Shown here piece after piece: positions 45,411 through 57,935 of a stretch of 64,000 nucleotides of DNA. Within the stretch, counting starts at the first letter, position 1, and each line of letters starts with the position of its first letter. The translations under genes were made by a program, and so were the position numbers. Where the stretch lies: the NCBI GenBank assembly GCA_016648135.1, contig JADDOH010001561.1, forward strand, positions 1 to 64,000, written 5' to 3'. This DNA is from Agrypnia vestita (taxonomy: Eukaryota > Arthropoda > Insecta > Trichoptera > Phryganeidae). Below the pieces are notes generated by a model, which made no database searches, had not been told where the DNA came from, and saw only the letters and a program-made list of their open reading frames with translations.

Positions 45411-45500
45411 TTTTTCAATAAATAAGTGGTTAAAACAAAGTTAATTTATATTAATTATAATTATGTTACCACAAAATAAATTTTCTACATTTGAAGAAGA

Positions 45501-46660
45501 AATAATAAATTAATAAATACATCAGGCTATTTTTTATCCACCATTACTTTGAAGACAATAACGTGTATTTATGTTTGTATCGTGTATAAGCTAATGTCAT
45601 AAATAAGAAAACATGAGATCTGAAAAACAAGAGACTTTGTGTTAAGACTCTTCCGACATAATTGGACGCAGCATTTAACGATGCATTTAGATACTAATTA
45701 GCAATAAGGGAGAGACTAAAGCTTCTAATTAATTTCAGTCTAGTCCTGAAATTGTACGCGCGGTTCGCACTATCCTTTGAATTTCATTTTTTTTATAAAT
45801 GTGTCGTCTTTAAACATTATTTAATCAGATAATTTTAAAACTGTCAATTACTATTTATTGGCACTTAGGTACGCGTAAAGTTATTATAATAAATGTCTAC
45901 ATGTCAAACAAATGCCATCACGTCAAAATTGACAAAGTGTAGGATGTTATATAATAGCGGTCAAGTCATGATTGTCAAGGTAACGTAAACCAATATTAAT
46001 TAGAATAGATTAAATTAAAATAGATCCGATTATATATATATTACGCATTTTTTCATAACATAGGCTAAAACTCGTGTTATTTTGTGAAAGTAAAAATTTG
46101 TGAAAGTAAAAAAAAAAAAAAAAAAAGGCGAGAAAAAATAAATCCTTTGGCGTAGAATCAAATAAACAGCGAATCACTTCTTACAACACAATCGCCAAAG
46201 TACAACTAAATACAGAACTATTTGAACGTTAGGAAACGCGAAACGAACCAGCCGCAAGAACTGATAACTAAAGAGATATAGATCACAGATCCATCTTCTA
46301 CGTCGGCAGAGGTGGACGTCATTCAGCGTAGCGGTAACATCTACCGAGCTTCACACATACCGAGATTAAAAACCATCGGACCAAAAAGATTAAATAAGCT
46401 TGATATCTACCGTGGTTTATGTCTGCCGGTAGTGGTTTTCCGGACTAGCGAGTCCTCTGTGTCGCACAACTTTCTTTTCATTTTTCCCTCGGGGAAGTGA
46501 CCACAGTATCTTGTTTAACTGTCTCTACGGTATTTTCTCACATATAAATATGTATATCATTGTATCGCATCTCATTCTATTGTTCTGTAATGTATGGTTT
46601 GATAGTGATTGTACTTGTACTTGTACGAGATTAAGTAGCACGGGAAAGATGACCACTTTA
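45501..46660. other. Intergenic, nothing recognised
   Basis: Includes a poly(A) run (46109-46128) and the phrase CATCACGTCAAAATTGACA (45938), related to 27988. The unremarkable ORF at 46312-46500 has no domain. Confidence 0.35.
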
Positions 46661-46766
46661 GCATTAAAATGCCGAATTAGCTGACAAAAGTGTAGGGCCG
46701 ATATGGAAGCTGTTGCTCATAAAACGGCCTTGGGTGTGTGGTGAGTCTCTCTTCATTATACTAAGT
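46661..46766 (+). repeat. 3' UTR of an R1-like LINE, second copy
   Basis: GCATTAAAATGCCGAATTAG, GTGTAGGGCCGATATGGA and GTGTGTGGTGAGTC align with 7658-7748 of the R1-like insert. Only the terminal about 100 bp survives. Confidence 0.65.
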
Positions 46767-47792
46767 AACTTCATGCGTCGCATAAAGCGCGCGCATTTCG
46801 ATGCATAACTAAAATTTCACATTTAACACGCCTTACAAGTTATACTTCTTAAAAAGATATGAAAATAAAAATCATTTCATGCGTACTGTACTTTTTACAC
46901 GGCAAAAATTTATTAATATTAACAAAAAATTGTAATTCTGACGGTTGGGAATTTATTATGTTAACATTGTTGCAAACTTATAATTACTGTACGTGCATTA
47001 AATACTCGAGGTTACAGTGCCCGTATACCGGCAGAAAAACCGCCGCGTCCGGACACACGTAATAACAGTGCACCGGAGGGTATATTGAGCAACGCAGCGC
47101 GGACGAGATTGTGTCCCGTGTAATACGGGCTCGAGACGACCGATCGCACCGCAGGGCGGAGGACGGCGCGTGGGCGCGGGACACGAAGGGCTAATGAACG
47201 CCGAGCCCACGCGGCGAAAGAGCCGAGAAGAATGATCCATTCAGAATAACAATCCTCCAACAGCGCGTGAAAAGGTACCCAGGACACCTCTCACACGAGA
47301 ACGGATTAATTTAATATATCGAGAAAAAAATATTCAAGACAATTTAACTTCATATTTACAACGATCCTTTGTTAGATACAGTAGATGTTAACTGTATGCG
47401 TACAGTAGACAGCCCTCTTTCCATTTGAGAAAACATTCGAATCAGTATGTGTAATTTTAGATAATTATTGATAAATTTTGATTATCGAGTATCGTTCGAT
47501 ATCCATAATGAACTTTTCGATTATCGATCTCTAACGATAGTGACCGATGGTGAATGATATTATCGTTTGTTAAAACGATATTTGGATTATATAGATATTA
47601 TATATATCATATTATATAGAGCAAGATAAGTCTTTAATCAGTTTTTGTATCATTCGAGATACAGAAACCGATTAAAGACAGGAATGCATCAATGCATCTT
47701 AAAAAGTGATGAAAATAAGGTGCAATTTTTATTTTTTTATTTTGGTTTTAAAGATTTAAGTGATTTTCATTATTTAATGTTCCGGTAATCTT
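46767..47792. other. Intergenic; CpG-rich patch 47010-47240
   Basis: Three minus-strand ORFs overlap in different frames across 46984-47287, a sign of GC content, not of a gene. An A+T-rich stretch with ATCGTT/AACGAT repeats follows (47480-47600). Confidence 0.4.
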
Positions 47793-47930
47793 ATTTTTTT
47801 AAATAGAGATGTGAACACGGATTACGAATCACAACAATTTTTTTACTACGTTCAAACTAAACTAAACACTTGTGCTATGAAAATAAGACTAGCTTGCTGG
47901 TATCGGGCTAAGCCCGCACCACCGACCACA
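47793..47930 (-). mobile_element. tRNA-derived SINE A, degenerate
   Basis: The body TTTTAAATAGAGATGTGAAC...CACTTGTGCTATGAAAATAA matches 61246-61332. The B-box region is damaged and the A box lost. Confidence 0.6.
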
Positions 47931-48062
47931 CGAAATTTTTCGTTAATTTTCGATGTCGAGGTTGTCGAAAATTGGCTATAAGTAACGAAAACAAAGGCTG
48001 TTATCGATTATCGTCCATTATCGATTACACAAACGATAATTTTCATTTATCGTTATCGACTA

Positions 48063-49600
48063 CTAGCTGGTTGGCCCGGCTTCGCTCGGGACCATAATTC
48101 GGTAAGCATAGAATTGTGTTGACGTCTCTTTTTTGCTGGTTTCGGCACCTGTGATTGGATTGCCTTGCTGGACCGTCATCGCTTTGCCAAAATATCAACA
48201 GATATTTTAGCGCACAATCATAACACTCTAGAGAGAACTTTCCAAAACTTCCGAAATCTTATAGAACTTCCTGGAATCTTCTAGAACTTTCCCTTTCCAG
48301 AACCTTCTAAAGCATAATAATTATTTCTGGAACCTCTAGACCCACCGACGCACTCCCTCACTCATTTTGGAACCTTATAGATCTTTCTGATAGCTTGTAG
48401 AACTTTCTCCTTCCAGAACTTTTTAGCGCATTCTCGAACCCTCTAGAACTTTCCCGAACCTTTAAAACCCGCTGACACATTTTGCAACTCAGTTTGGAAC
48501 CTTATAGAACTTTCTGAAACTTTCTCCATCCGGAACATTCTAGAACTTTATCAAATGTTCTGGAACCTTATAGAGTCACAGATACACTTCGTCACTTTGT
48601 CTGGAACCTTATAGAACTTTCGTCAATCTTCTAGAACGTTCTCCTTCCAGAACTTCTAGACCTTCTAGAGCTTTATCGAACGTTCTGGAATCTTCTAGTC
48701 TCGCTGACACACTCCGCCAGCCAGTTCGGAACCTTATAGAACCTTCTCGAACGTTTTTTTTCCAGAACCTTCTAAAGCATTCGAGAAACATCACGAACTT
48801 TCTGTTCTAGACTCACTGACACACCTCGCCACTCAGTTTGTGACCTTATAGAACTTTCGGTAATCCTTCCAGAATTTTCTAAAGCATTATCGAACATTCT
48901 AGAATCATCTACACTCACCGGCACTTTCCGCCATTCAGTTTGTAACCTTATAGAATGTTCTTAAGATTTCTGCTTCCAGAAACTTGTAAAGCATTCGACA
49001 ACCTTCATGAACGTTCTGGAACCTTCTGGACACACCGACACACTCCGCTACTCACTTAGGAACCATATATAACTTTTAATAATTTTCTAGAACGTTCTTC
49101 TTCCAGAACTTTCTACAGCCTTATCGAACATTCTGAAACCTTCTAGACTCACAGACACACTCCGCCATACTATTTGGAACGTTATAGAACTTTCGTGAAT
49201 CTTCTAGAAAGTTCTCCATCCAGAATATTCTTGAACTTTATCGAACAGTCTGGAACCTTATAAAATCACAGACACACTCCGCCACCAGAATTTTACAGAC
49301 CTTTATCAAACGTTCTAGAACCTTCTCGACTCACCTCTTAGTTTGGAGCCTTATAGAATTTTCGGGAATCTTCTAGAACACTCCCCTTCCAGAACTTTCT
49401 ATAGCTTTACTGGACATTCTGAAACATTCTTGACTCACCGGCACACTTCGCCACTTAGATCGGAACCTTATAGAACTTTTGGGAATTTTCTAGAACGTTC
49501 TCCTAACAGAACTTTCTAGAGAGGATTTTTCCGGAACCTTCTAGACTTACCGACACAGTCGGCGGGCCCATTCTGGAACAATCTGAAGTTTGCGGCCTTC
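48063..49600 (-). mobile_element. Helitron-like element carrying an HSE-rich array (tentative)
   Basis: The left boundary, read on the minus strand, ends CGAGCGAAGCCGGGCCAACC followed by AGCTAG. This closely resembles the 3' end of the 40-kb Helitron-like element (GCGAAGCCG...CAGCTAG). The 115-bp repeat array lies inside. The 5' end is not identifiable; 49600 is only where the array character stops. No Rep/helicase is visible. Confidence 0.45.
48225..49560. repeat. About 11 degenerate ~115-bp tandem repeats rich in HSE motifs
   Basis: The marker AACCTTATAG recurs at 48371, 48498, 48605, 48730, 48842, 48944, 49061, 49178, 49348 and 49464 (some imperfect), giving a period of about 102-127 bp with one irregular step. 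Each unit has GAACTTTC, CTTCTAGAACGTTC, TTCCAGAACTTTC, and a spacer with CTCACCGACACACTCCGCCA. By hand I count about 19 perfect trimeric heat-shock-element matches (alternating GAA/TTC every 5 bp), several of them tetrameric, for example 48274-48291. Whether HSF binds is unknown. Confidence 0.85.
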
Positions 49601-50648
49601 CCATAACAAAACAATGTGCAAACAAACGGCGCATTTTATACAAAAAAAAAAACATGTGCAACTTCGTAGATAACGTTTTACTTACACATTTTTTGTACCT
49701 GTATTTCCTTTTATCTGTCAAAATACCCCGAACTCAAATGTCATAATACAGTAGGTACATGTAGAGAAAATATTTCAGCTTTGATACCCTACAGTGTTCA
49801 CCCACGTTTATCGGTTAAAGCTTCCGATTAAATTGATCGTACCAGGTTTACTTGGTTGACCCTGAAATCTCGTACATGACGTTCTCAACATATGCGAAAG
49901 CGCTAAATGAATGTACCGGTATTTTCATAGGTTTCGTGCCAGTGTACATACACCACATGAGCGTGTGACGCACACATGAATATGTGATTTGGAGTGCCGA
50001 TCCGAAAATAAGTCTCGGCAATCTCCCCACTTATATGAATGTGTTCGTGTGTTTAATGAGTCATAAAGGAATACAATATTTGTAAAAAAAAAAAATTACA
50101 TAACATTATAACAATGTGAAATTTGTCTTGTATTGTGGGCAATACTGAAAAATAAACGTCACGTGACCAGAAGCAAAAAACGATCACTCTCCAAGCAGCA
50201 CATTAGGCGATAAAAATAGAAATTTCAAACACGTCATGTATTATATTTGTATTTTCGGCTTCTGAAAAAAATACTATTCATGTATACCCCGTAAAATCGT
50301 AAAATATACGAGTTTTGGTTGAAAAAGATTATCAGGGAACATTGTCAAAACAAGTTCGTAACATAATTAACTTGTGTGTTTGATGATTACAGAGTTACAA
50401 ATCTGGGTAACTTAGACATCAAAGAGGCGACTAGCTTCCTTTAATTAAACTGAATAAGAATATAATTTCTACGATGATCAAAGTAGAACAGCCTGGAGGA
50501 AATGTCTTTTCACACTTTATTTATAAGGAACATATTAAAATTAGCCATACATAAATAAAATAAAATTAGCCTTAACTGCTGTTAAACTTACAAAACATTC
50601 TAATCTCATTAACTAAAAGATTTTTTTTTATACATTATATTATTTAAA
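49601..50648. other. Intergenic, nothing recognised
   Basis: A+T-rich, with short ORFs lacking domains. Confidence 0.4.
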
Positions 50649-50873
50649 TTATTCTAATTTCTCAGCGTTCAGGTCATTATTTTTAGAAACAGCCTGTCTT
50701 TCGACATAGGCCTCCTCTAAAGACTTCCATTTTTCTCTATACTTTGCAACTCTGATCCATTCTGGACCAGCCACCTTTTTTAGATCGTCTTCCCATCTTT
50801 TCGTTTGTCCACCATTGTTTCTTTTACCGTCTCTTGGATACCACTCTGTTATGCGTTTGTTATCATTTTGCTT
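50649..50873 (-). pseudogene. RTE/CR1-like LINE RT, C-terminal fragment
   Basis: The minus-strand frame ends at TAA (50651-50649). It reads N-K-R-I-T-E-W-Y-P-R-D-G-K-R-N, then QTKRWEDDLKKVAGPEWIRV, A-K-Y-R-E-K-W-K-S-L-E-E, AYVERQAV and a short tail. This is the C-terminal GRPxxRWxDD-like signature followed by W...EEAYVERQ, typical of abundant insect (especially lepidopteran) LINEs. It is an uninterrupted frame of about 74 codons, 5'-truncated. It is related to, but not the same subfamily as, 19633-20019. Confidence 0.75.
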
Positions 50874-50883
50874 TATAGGTGAA

Positions 50884-51085
50884 ATTTCGACAGTTACGGG
50901 GATAAAGCCACATCAAAGATCGCATTTTTTTTCAATATTTCTGAATTATTTTCTCTAAGACATTGGACTGTCACTTCATGGAATACCCTGCCGACATTTT
51001 ACCTAAGTGTAAAGGATATTTTCTATTCAAAATTGGATGAAGTAGTCTCCCCCGAAAATTTTCTACTAGCTACGAGATACCCTTA
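50884..51085. repeat. TE family E copy, half element
   Basis: Contains TTTTTTTTCAATATTTCTGA near its start and the terminal CTACTAGCTACGAGATACCC. It directly abuts the LINE fragment, so one has probably inserted next to or into the other. Confidence 0.5.
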
Positions 51086-51814
51086 TACTTTATTATTGAT
51101 ATATTATTAACATCTATTTGAATACTCACATTTATAATTATATAAAAAAATAATAGTTAACTGTAATGAAGTCAGTCAGTATTAATAAAGAGATGAATAT
51201 ATTTATAACTGTTTTTACACTTATAGCGTACATTTCTCGGCATTAGCCCGTCACGTGGGATAGGGACTACATTGTATGTATGTAGGTTTTTCCACCGGAA
51301 AGGTGTTATTTTTTTAATTTTCACACAAATTTTTAATGTGGTATTTATTTAGCTGAATTTATGAATATTTTTTTAAACCAGAAAAATAGATCCTACTAGG
51401 GGTGGTAAGATGCATATCTCATTTTTTTTATTAAAAGTAAGTTATATGAAGAGTGTAACCTAGTGTGGAAATATTCTATTTTTAAACAGGAGCATGTACC
51501 GTCATTTGGTACCGGATTTAGGTTGCCAGTGAAAAAATCTTTGTCGGCGGGTAGACATGTGTTACTACGTGAGCTTTATTCTTTTTTGATTGTCTCGACC
51601 ATTTCATGTCTGTATACGCGATGGGATACCCAATACCTATTCATTACCCTCTGACCAGTTATAATATTTTCAGTACGTGCTCGTCGTATCAACAACATCA
51701 CGGCATCATGAAACGGGCACAATTATTAATATCGGAGACACGTGCAAATCTGAATCATCAGCTGACAATTCTATCGGAGAAATGTTTTAAAAATATGATA
51801 CGAAAGAAACGAAG
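51086..51814. other. Intergenic, possibly decayed LINE coding
   Basis: Two short plus-strand ORFs (51463-51654, 51606-51824) precede the putative LINE tail, but neither has a recognisable motif. Confidence 0.3.
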
Positions 51815-52380
51815 ATGCGATTGAATATTGATCGGCACAAAAAAACATATAGGTGTATTGATAATAAAGAACTATTGAAATCTTCTGTCTCGCGTACACC
51901 AGGTTGCAGGTTTTGCCGTGGAAACTGCAGCTACCAACTACGTCTTTACTCCCCACTGCAAAGGCGTCCTAGAGTAGCAAACAGACACGAGCAACTTGAC
52001 GTCTTTGCCAACAACTTATAATATTCAAACATATTTCAAAAGGTGTATTGAAAATTGGACTTAAATAATTGATTTGTTTTGATTGTTGGTTGAGTGAGAT
52101 AACTAACTGTTATGTAACGATCTAAGCTTGTGCTTCACTCTATATTATTGCTTTTTATTTTTTACATTTTTATTATGTTTTCCTTATGCTTCTACTTTTT
52201 TATATACTAGCTTTTTATTTTATATTATATTTATCTTTGTATATTTGTATTTGTATTCTAAATTTGATTTCCACTTTGTCATTATTTTTTTTTTATGTTA
52301 TTATTTTTTTCTTTAAACTATCCATTCCATGTAAAGTTTACCCATTTGTTTGTAAAGGCGTTAATAAATAAATAAATAAA
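51815..52380 (+). pseudogene. Possible non-LTR retrotransposon 3' end
   Basis: A 68-codon frame (51815-52021) ends V-A-N-R-H-E-Q-L-D-V-F-A-N-N-L. This resembles the D-x-F finish of insect RTs. It is followed by a T-rich 3' UTR and a (TAAA)n tail (52363-52380) as in many LINEs. No internal RT motif is present, so this rests mainly on the tail. Confidence 0.35.
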
Positions 52381-54204
52381 TCTGAACATTCGTTTGTACA
52401 TTGTACAAATTAGTAGATGAGCGCGAGGTTTAACCAAGTGTTGAGATGGGTCCTGTCAGCTTTCCAGGTTACAAAAAATACGAAGATAATTAAGTTGATT
52501 GGAGATTAGGTGGCGAAAGATGGGAGTAGGTGTATCAGAGGCCACAGGGATTAACTAACCACTCCACGTGTGAGGAAGTCGGCCGAATTTATATCTGCAG
52601 CTGGAACAAGTAGCATCGGGGCAATGACCGAGCGGTTTCAATACAAATTTGACATGCTCCATTGGCTAAATGGGAAAACGAGATGGACGCAAATGTGGAG
52701 GACTCCACGATTCCAGGACAAATTATTTTGGTTGTTACGTGTCAGCGTTTACATGGTTCAATGATCACACGCTCAAAAAGTAAGAATATTAGTGTTGAAA
52801 TTATCGTGTTGTCTTTTTTTGTAATTTGAATAATATAAGGATGAAAATTAATTTTAGAACAATAAATTATATTTTTCTGTACGTCACGTGTAGGGAAATA
52901 ATATTATACATTGCATTGAAGTAATGTGTTAATTTGCTTCGAAATGTTTACATGTGCCTTTTTTTCAATATTGTAAAAAATATGTTTTGTATGTAGGTAA
53001 TTTTTTAAGGGGTTACACCACCCAGGATGCCTGAAATTTTAGGTAGAAATTGGTTGATTTTTTTACTAGTGATAAATAAAAAAATTTATTGGTACATATA
53101 AAACTATTAATTTATTGGAAAAAAGAAAAAAAAATGGGCGCGTGATGTTTATTCCCGTGGAGCTCCTCCGCCGTGACTAAGATGCAACATTCCCCAGTGA
53201 ACGTTTGCCAGATAAAGAAAAGAAGATCACATTGGTACTTATTAAGAAATTAAATATCCAAAATCCGAAATAAAAAACCGTTTGAAATAAAACTGAAAAA
53301 AATATGAAAAAAATAAATTTATAAATAAAATGGCTTATCGGATTAAAAAGTTCGAATGAAAAAAACCCGTACACCGAGAAGTAAACGAAAATTTTCTTTG
53401 TCGAAATTTATTTGTTTCGTGTTGAAAATATTTTCTTCCCGATAATATAAGCAAATTATAGTTATAAATATCATTCTTATAACACATTATTCGATCTGAT
53501 GATTGCAGCGTTACGGGGCATGGATGTGGATTATTATTGCATTCTTGAATAAAAAAAAACAATTGAAATTGATTATGCAAATTGTCTTTTACTTTCTCGC
53601 TTTTCTAAATGGATATCAATTCGATCAAAATCATAATTCGAATGGAGCCGGGTGATTGGATGACTCATTTACCCGCTCGGTACAATGTTTTGTGAAATTT
53701 ACATGTCGCGTGCTCCATATATTAAAAACTTTACGATCACCGCCGTTTCTGTTTATGCCGTGCCAGCGGCGTCGGCCGCCGTACATATGCATGTGTGTTG
53801 TGCGGTCGGAGAAATCGATTAGAACGACAAAATATCGCAAAGAAAATAAGCTTTCATGAAATTCGTAATATTATTATTTATTCAAAAATAAAATAACTTT
53901 TACTTATGACATTCAAAAAAAATTACGTGATATTTAAAAATAAATTATAGTTAAACTAATTATAATCGGTTCTGTACTCATTGGAGTGCGTAATTATATC
54001 AATCATGTCTTAAATAAAACATTTCTACAACTTTGACGAGATACCTATCATGTAAATAAGCGCTAGTATTATTTGAAAAGTTAGTAGAAAGCAGTTTATT
54101 TCACACATCTCCCAATCATCATCTCCCAATTTATTTATCCAAAGAGTCCAAATATTAAATAAAGACCTATTTTTCTGCTGCAATGATAGAAATATTGTAC
54201 ATAT
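52381..54204. other. Intergenic; two GC-moderate TE-free patches
   Basis: 52500-52760 and 53640-53840 are unique in the window and GC-moderate. The latter contains TTTACGATC and TTTATGCCG, which resemble posterior-Hox/Caudal-type sites. The ORFs through them have no recognisable domain. Confidence 0.3.
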
Positions 54205-54354
54205 GGAGTAGCTTGTAGGTGTGTAGGGTCGGTGGTTCGAGCCCCATTCCAGGACACCAGAAAGTTAGTTCTATTTTCATAGCGCAAGCGTTTAGCTTAT
54301 TTTGAAAATAGCAAAAAATATTGATGGGACACGCATTCCGTGTTCGCATCTCGA
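54205..54354 (+). mobile_element. tRNA-derived SINE A, head deletion
   Basis: GGAGTAGCTTGTAGGTGTGT (A-box side) runs almost directly into GGTTCGAGCC (54234-54243, B box), so part of the tRNA-like head is deleted. The body GTTAGTTCTATTTTCATAGC...CACGCATTCCGTGTTCGCAT matches the other copies. Confidence 0.75.
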
Positions 54355-54386
54355 AGCTTTATTCGTACATAAACAAATACGTCCCA

Positions 54387-54436
54387 TCTATTTTGTCTAA
54401 GGATATATTGTAACAATATACTTAAGACAGAATAGA
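54387..54436. repeat. 50-bp hairpin
   Basis: ATCTATTTTGTCTAAGGATA pairs with the inverse ATCTATTCTGTCTTAAG. The left flank shares CGTCCCAT with the dispersed phrase at 23238 and 27943. Confidence 0.5.
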
Positions 54437-55597
54437 TATCCTGAGAATAGGGGGATTGTCTTTGTTACCAGTATGTTTGCCAATTGTTATTTTTTTCATT
54501 GTTCAATTGTCTGTTGTATAATTTTATCTGATGCAAATGAGTTGCAAATATCCGATTTTGGTTCTGTCTGGAATTAGGTGGTAGTTTTGAAGTATTCTTG
54601 GGTAGTGGTTTTATATATTTTGTGTGTTTTAATGTTTAATGTTTTAATGTCTAGCACTTTGCGAATAGCAAACTTACAAATAGGTTTTAGTTTCAATCTT
54701 TGATGTGTGATAGAATTGAGTTGCTGTGCTGTTTGGTAGACATTTCAAATATTTTATTTTGTCGTCATGTCTGCGTTTAACGATACATAGTGTATTTTTT
54801 GCCGGAGATTACATTAATACGTCCCGAATAATAAAGTACTCACCATCCCATGATATGTGTACAAAGACCGTTCTGACCGGCGATATGCTCAGTCAATAAT
54901 TGGCTCGACAGTTTCCAGATAGTGTTCTAAAAGGTCAATTCAAGCGATACACCATTAATCATTCAACTCCATTATCCATTCCTCGTTAGATATACATCAA
55001 GCACCGCGCTCGCTTACGTTCTCATACCCGTCATTCCTCTATTTGTACTGAAATTCTAATTCACGCGTTTGGACCGCAAAACTGCCATTGTTTTGTAATT
55101 GTAGTCTCACCACCGTGAATGATGGACAGTTTTGAGTTAAAAATGCACTATTGATCTGCGCGAAATTCCCTATGGTTTAGGCCGTTTGGGGAAACACAAT
55201 ATATACAATTAATTTAATTTATTTTTTATGACGGCTTTCATGCATCACCTACACATGTAAAATAAAAATGACTAACAATACTGCCAGTTGCTTATAAAAG
55301 AATTAATAAACGTCGTAATCCAAAGTTGATTTTTACAAGGCTTTTTGGCGTATTGGATAGAACGCTTGCCAGACGAGATGGTTGGACCTTTATTTCAGTT
55401 TACATTAACATTAGTTCGGTAATATTAGACAGCGCGTATCACACGCAATACGCCACCCTGATCTGATCTGCAATGGCTGTATAGACTACTGTGTGTATTA
55501 TAATTTCCCCAACCGACCCAAGCCGCACACTGCAGCGAAACACCTTAGAAGTGCGTCGAACATTGTTCCTGATAATTAATTACCTTACACAGCTTTT
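54437..55597. other. Intergenic, nothing recognised
   Basis: A+T-rich, with no supportable gene, TIR pair or RNA gene. Confidence 0.4.
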
Positions 55598-55860
55598 GTG
55601 TTTCACATTCCAATATATAGGACCAACATGCTGACGGTTATGCCTGCTGGAAGAGCTACCACTATGCTGAACAATATCACTTTGGATATTGATCTGTTCC
55701 ACATCTCCGAGAGGGTTCTCCTACATCTTTGGAGTGAATCATTTTATATGTTTAATAGGTATATATATTTTATCCATATACGATAATTGAACATTTATAA
55801 CATTTAGGAATTAAATTTATATTTGTGATGTAAAAGTTATATACAAAAATAAATTGAATT
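55598..55860 (+). pseudogene. Possible LINE RT C-terminus
   Basis: M-F-H-I-P-I-Y-R-T-N followed by M-L-N-N-I-T-L-D-I-D-L-F-H-I-S resembles the end of CR1/L2-type RTs (F-x-x-P-x-x-R-T-N ... I-D-x-F). The short ATTGAATTGAA at 55853-55863 could be a LINE tail. Evidence is thin. Confidence 0.3.
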
Positions 55861-56155
55861 GAAACGACCAGAACTCTTGTATCAGGGTCAACACATACAC
55901 GAGAGAGAGAAGCGAGTTTGCTGCAAGGCCATCAGGAAGGGCTTAAACCGCAGAACAATCAAGGTGATGTGGTACAGATGTGTGCGTATATACAAAATGC
56001 AACATCCGAGAAAATAAATCGCTACAACCTTAAAGCTCGATGGAATAAGCGGTTACATGGGAGCATCATTTATTCACTTACTTGCTCACTTACAGACAAA
56101 CAACTCCATACGTGATTTCATGCAAGTTCCTGGATTGTAAAAGCTTCGTACAGGA

Positions 56156-56318
56156 CCATCTGGTCATGCCACAAGTCTTCCACGGATTTCCTCTATTTCT
56201 GGTGCTACCATTCTATTAAATCTTTCATAACATTCTCTCCTCATTCATTCATTCTACGTGACTAAACCACCAAGAATACCCTTTTTAATCTTATTTACTA
56301 GGCTGAGACCAGCCAGCT
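56156..56318 (-). pseudogene. RTE/CR1-like LINE fragment (36-kb family)
   Basis: ATCTGGTCATGCCACAAGTC, TTCCACGGATTTCCTCTATT and GTGACTAAACCACC are the decayed counterparts of 35948-36065 in the 36-kb LINE, i.e. the antisense of its GRPRKTW and RWFGRVERM region. Frame shifts are present. Confidence 0.6.
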
Positions 56319-57935
56319 TTAGAATCTCTCTAAATTTATTTTCTTTTTACATGTTTTTATTTTGTTACAAACTCTTCGTCTATTTGTTTGTTGTGGTGGA
56401 ACCTCATAATTGATTTTTCACCAACTTCCCGACCAGCTAGAGTTCTGAAACTTTCAACATTTACGTAAAGTAGATGACTATACACTATTAAATCATTTTT
56501 GACATGATTTGGTCATTACTTTGATTAAAATTACTAATCACGTCACTCACAAAGCAAGGGCCGCAGAAACGGCTCAAAAATGCCGTTCGAAAATTTGTAC
56601 TAAACTTTAAAACAACTTGTTTAATATTTGGATACTGTACGGGTGATGTTAAAAAATCGAGTACGAATGTATAAAAGCATGTCTACAATTTTTATTTTAT
56701 TTACTTGTTCTATATATCAATCTATTCTTCTTCTGCTTCACACGTATAATTGTTTATGTAATGTGTATACTTATATGGCGGACCAGGTCTCACTTCTTCC
56801 TCGGGCAGTGAGCTAACTGCCGGGTAAGCAGGATGTTTCTAGTTATTTTAAAATAAAATCAAAACCACTTCTGCCAACTCACGAGGACAGTTGATCCTTG
56901 CAGGAAACTCGACCCACAAACTATTTAGTCAAGTCTATAAAAAGACTCGGTGTCTCCAGTGTATGTATATTTGTAAGCATGTATGCAATTTGTATTATAT
57001 ATTGTACACTATTAAGGACAACTAGTGCCGTAAGGATAACTAGGAATATTTATATGATATTTATGAAAATACATATTTTTCATCGACAAAGATAAGAATT
57101 CCGTTCCCGGTATTGCCGGCATTTATCACGACAGTTCCATATTTATTCTAATGACCACTACATTAGATATAGATTCTTTACACATACCACTCGAAATTGT
57201 TCCAAAGGAAATTACTGAAAATAATTACCAACAAACCTACAGAATTTCCAACATATGAACTCCTCCCTGAATTTAGTGGAGTAGAGGGAGAATTTATTTA
57301 AAAAAGAACGCGATGTTAAATATGCGTAAATATAGATCTAAGGGAAGTTGTCCCCAGAGGTGTTTTGACTCGACAAGAATACCTAATGTTAATAATATAA
57401 CTCCCTAGCATCATTATTCTGCTTATTTTAATATAGATTAAATTGAACTTTCTAATGCGCACATATTCAGTTAAAATTTATAACTATAGTTTGGAGAGGA
57501 GCAGTCGCTCTCATTATCAGAATAATTTATAATATATAATTTATATTTATAATTTATATTTAACTCAACGTGTGTGTATTACAAAGTTCAATTTAGCGTA
57601 CATTAAAATAATCATGAAAGTGCACCACAAAGTAACTCCAAACCAATAATCATCATTCTGGTGTTTATTTTTTTTGTATTAGGAATGAAGCAAACTATAA
57701 AAAATATGAAGAAAATTCAAAAGTTTTTGTGGTTATTCTTACGTCACAATTCTCATGAGAATGTAATAACCTAGAGTAATTATTATTATTTTTATGGTGG
57801 GTACTTTGATGAAACTACTCTTATTTGTTGACTGCATTAACAAATTATCAATCAGTCGTATACATGGTAAATTCGTTTATGATGGAGGAAAGAGTGAACA
57901 AGTTAAAGGGAAATGCATCGCCGAAATTTGTATAA
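56319..57935. other. Intergenic, nothing recognised
   Basis: A+T-rich, with short ORFs lacking domains. Confidence 0.4.

Larger units (their letters stand above)
44881..45500 (+). mobile_element. Penelope-like element fragment (GIY-YIG + terminus)
   Basis: The 3' coding end with a GIY-YIG domain is followed by a terminus with a hammerhead-like motif. The whole is bracketed by a 43-44-bp inverted repeat (44881-44924 and 45422-45464, almost perfect, holding TTAACTTTGTTTTAACCAC). Mixed direct and inverted terminal repeats and heavy 5' truncation are typical of Penelope-like elements. After the right repeat a frame opens with MLPQNKFSTFEEE, as at 39467. Confidence 0.75.

Noticed and set aside
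46984..47287. Three overlapping minus-strand ORFs as a possible gene
   Set aside because: They occupy different frames over the same CpG-rich DNA and have no domain, as expected from low stop-codon density.
52128..52371. Phe/Tyr-rich ORFs as a membrane protein
   Set aside because: Translation of a T-rich probable LINE 3' UTR.
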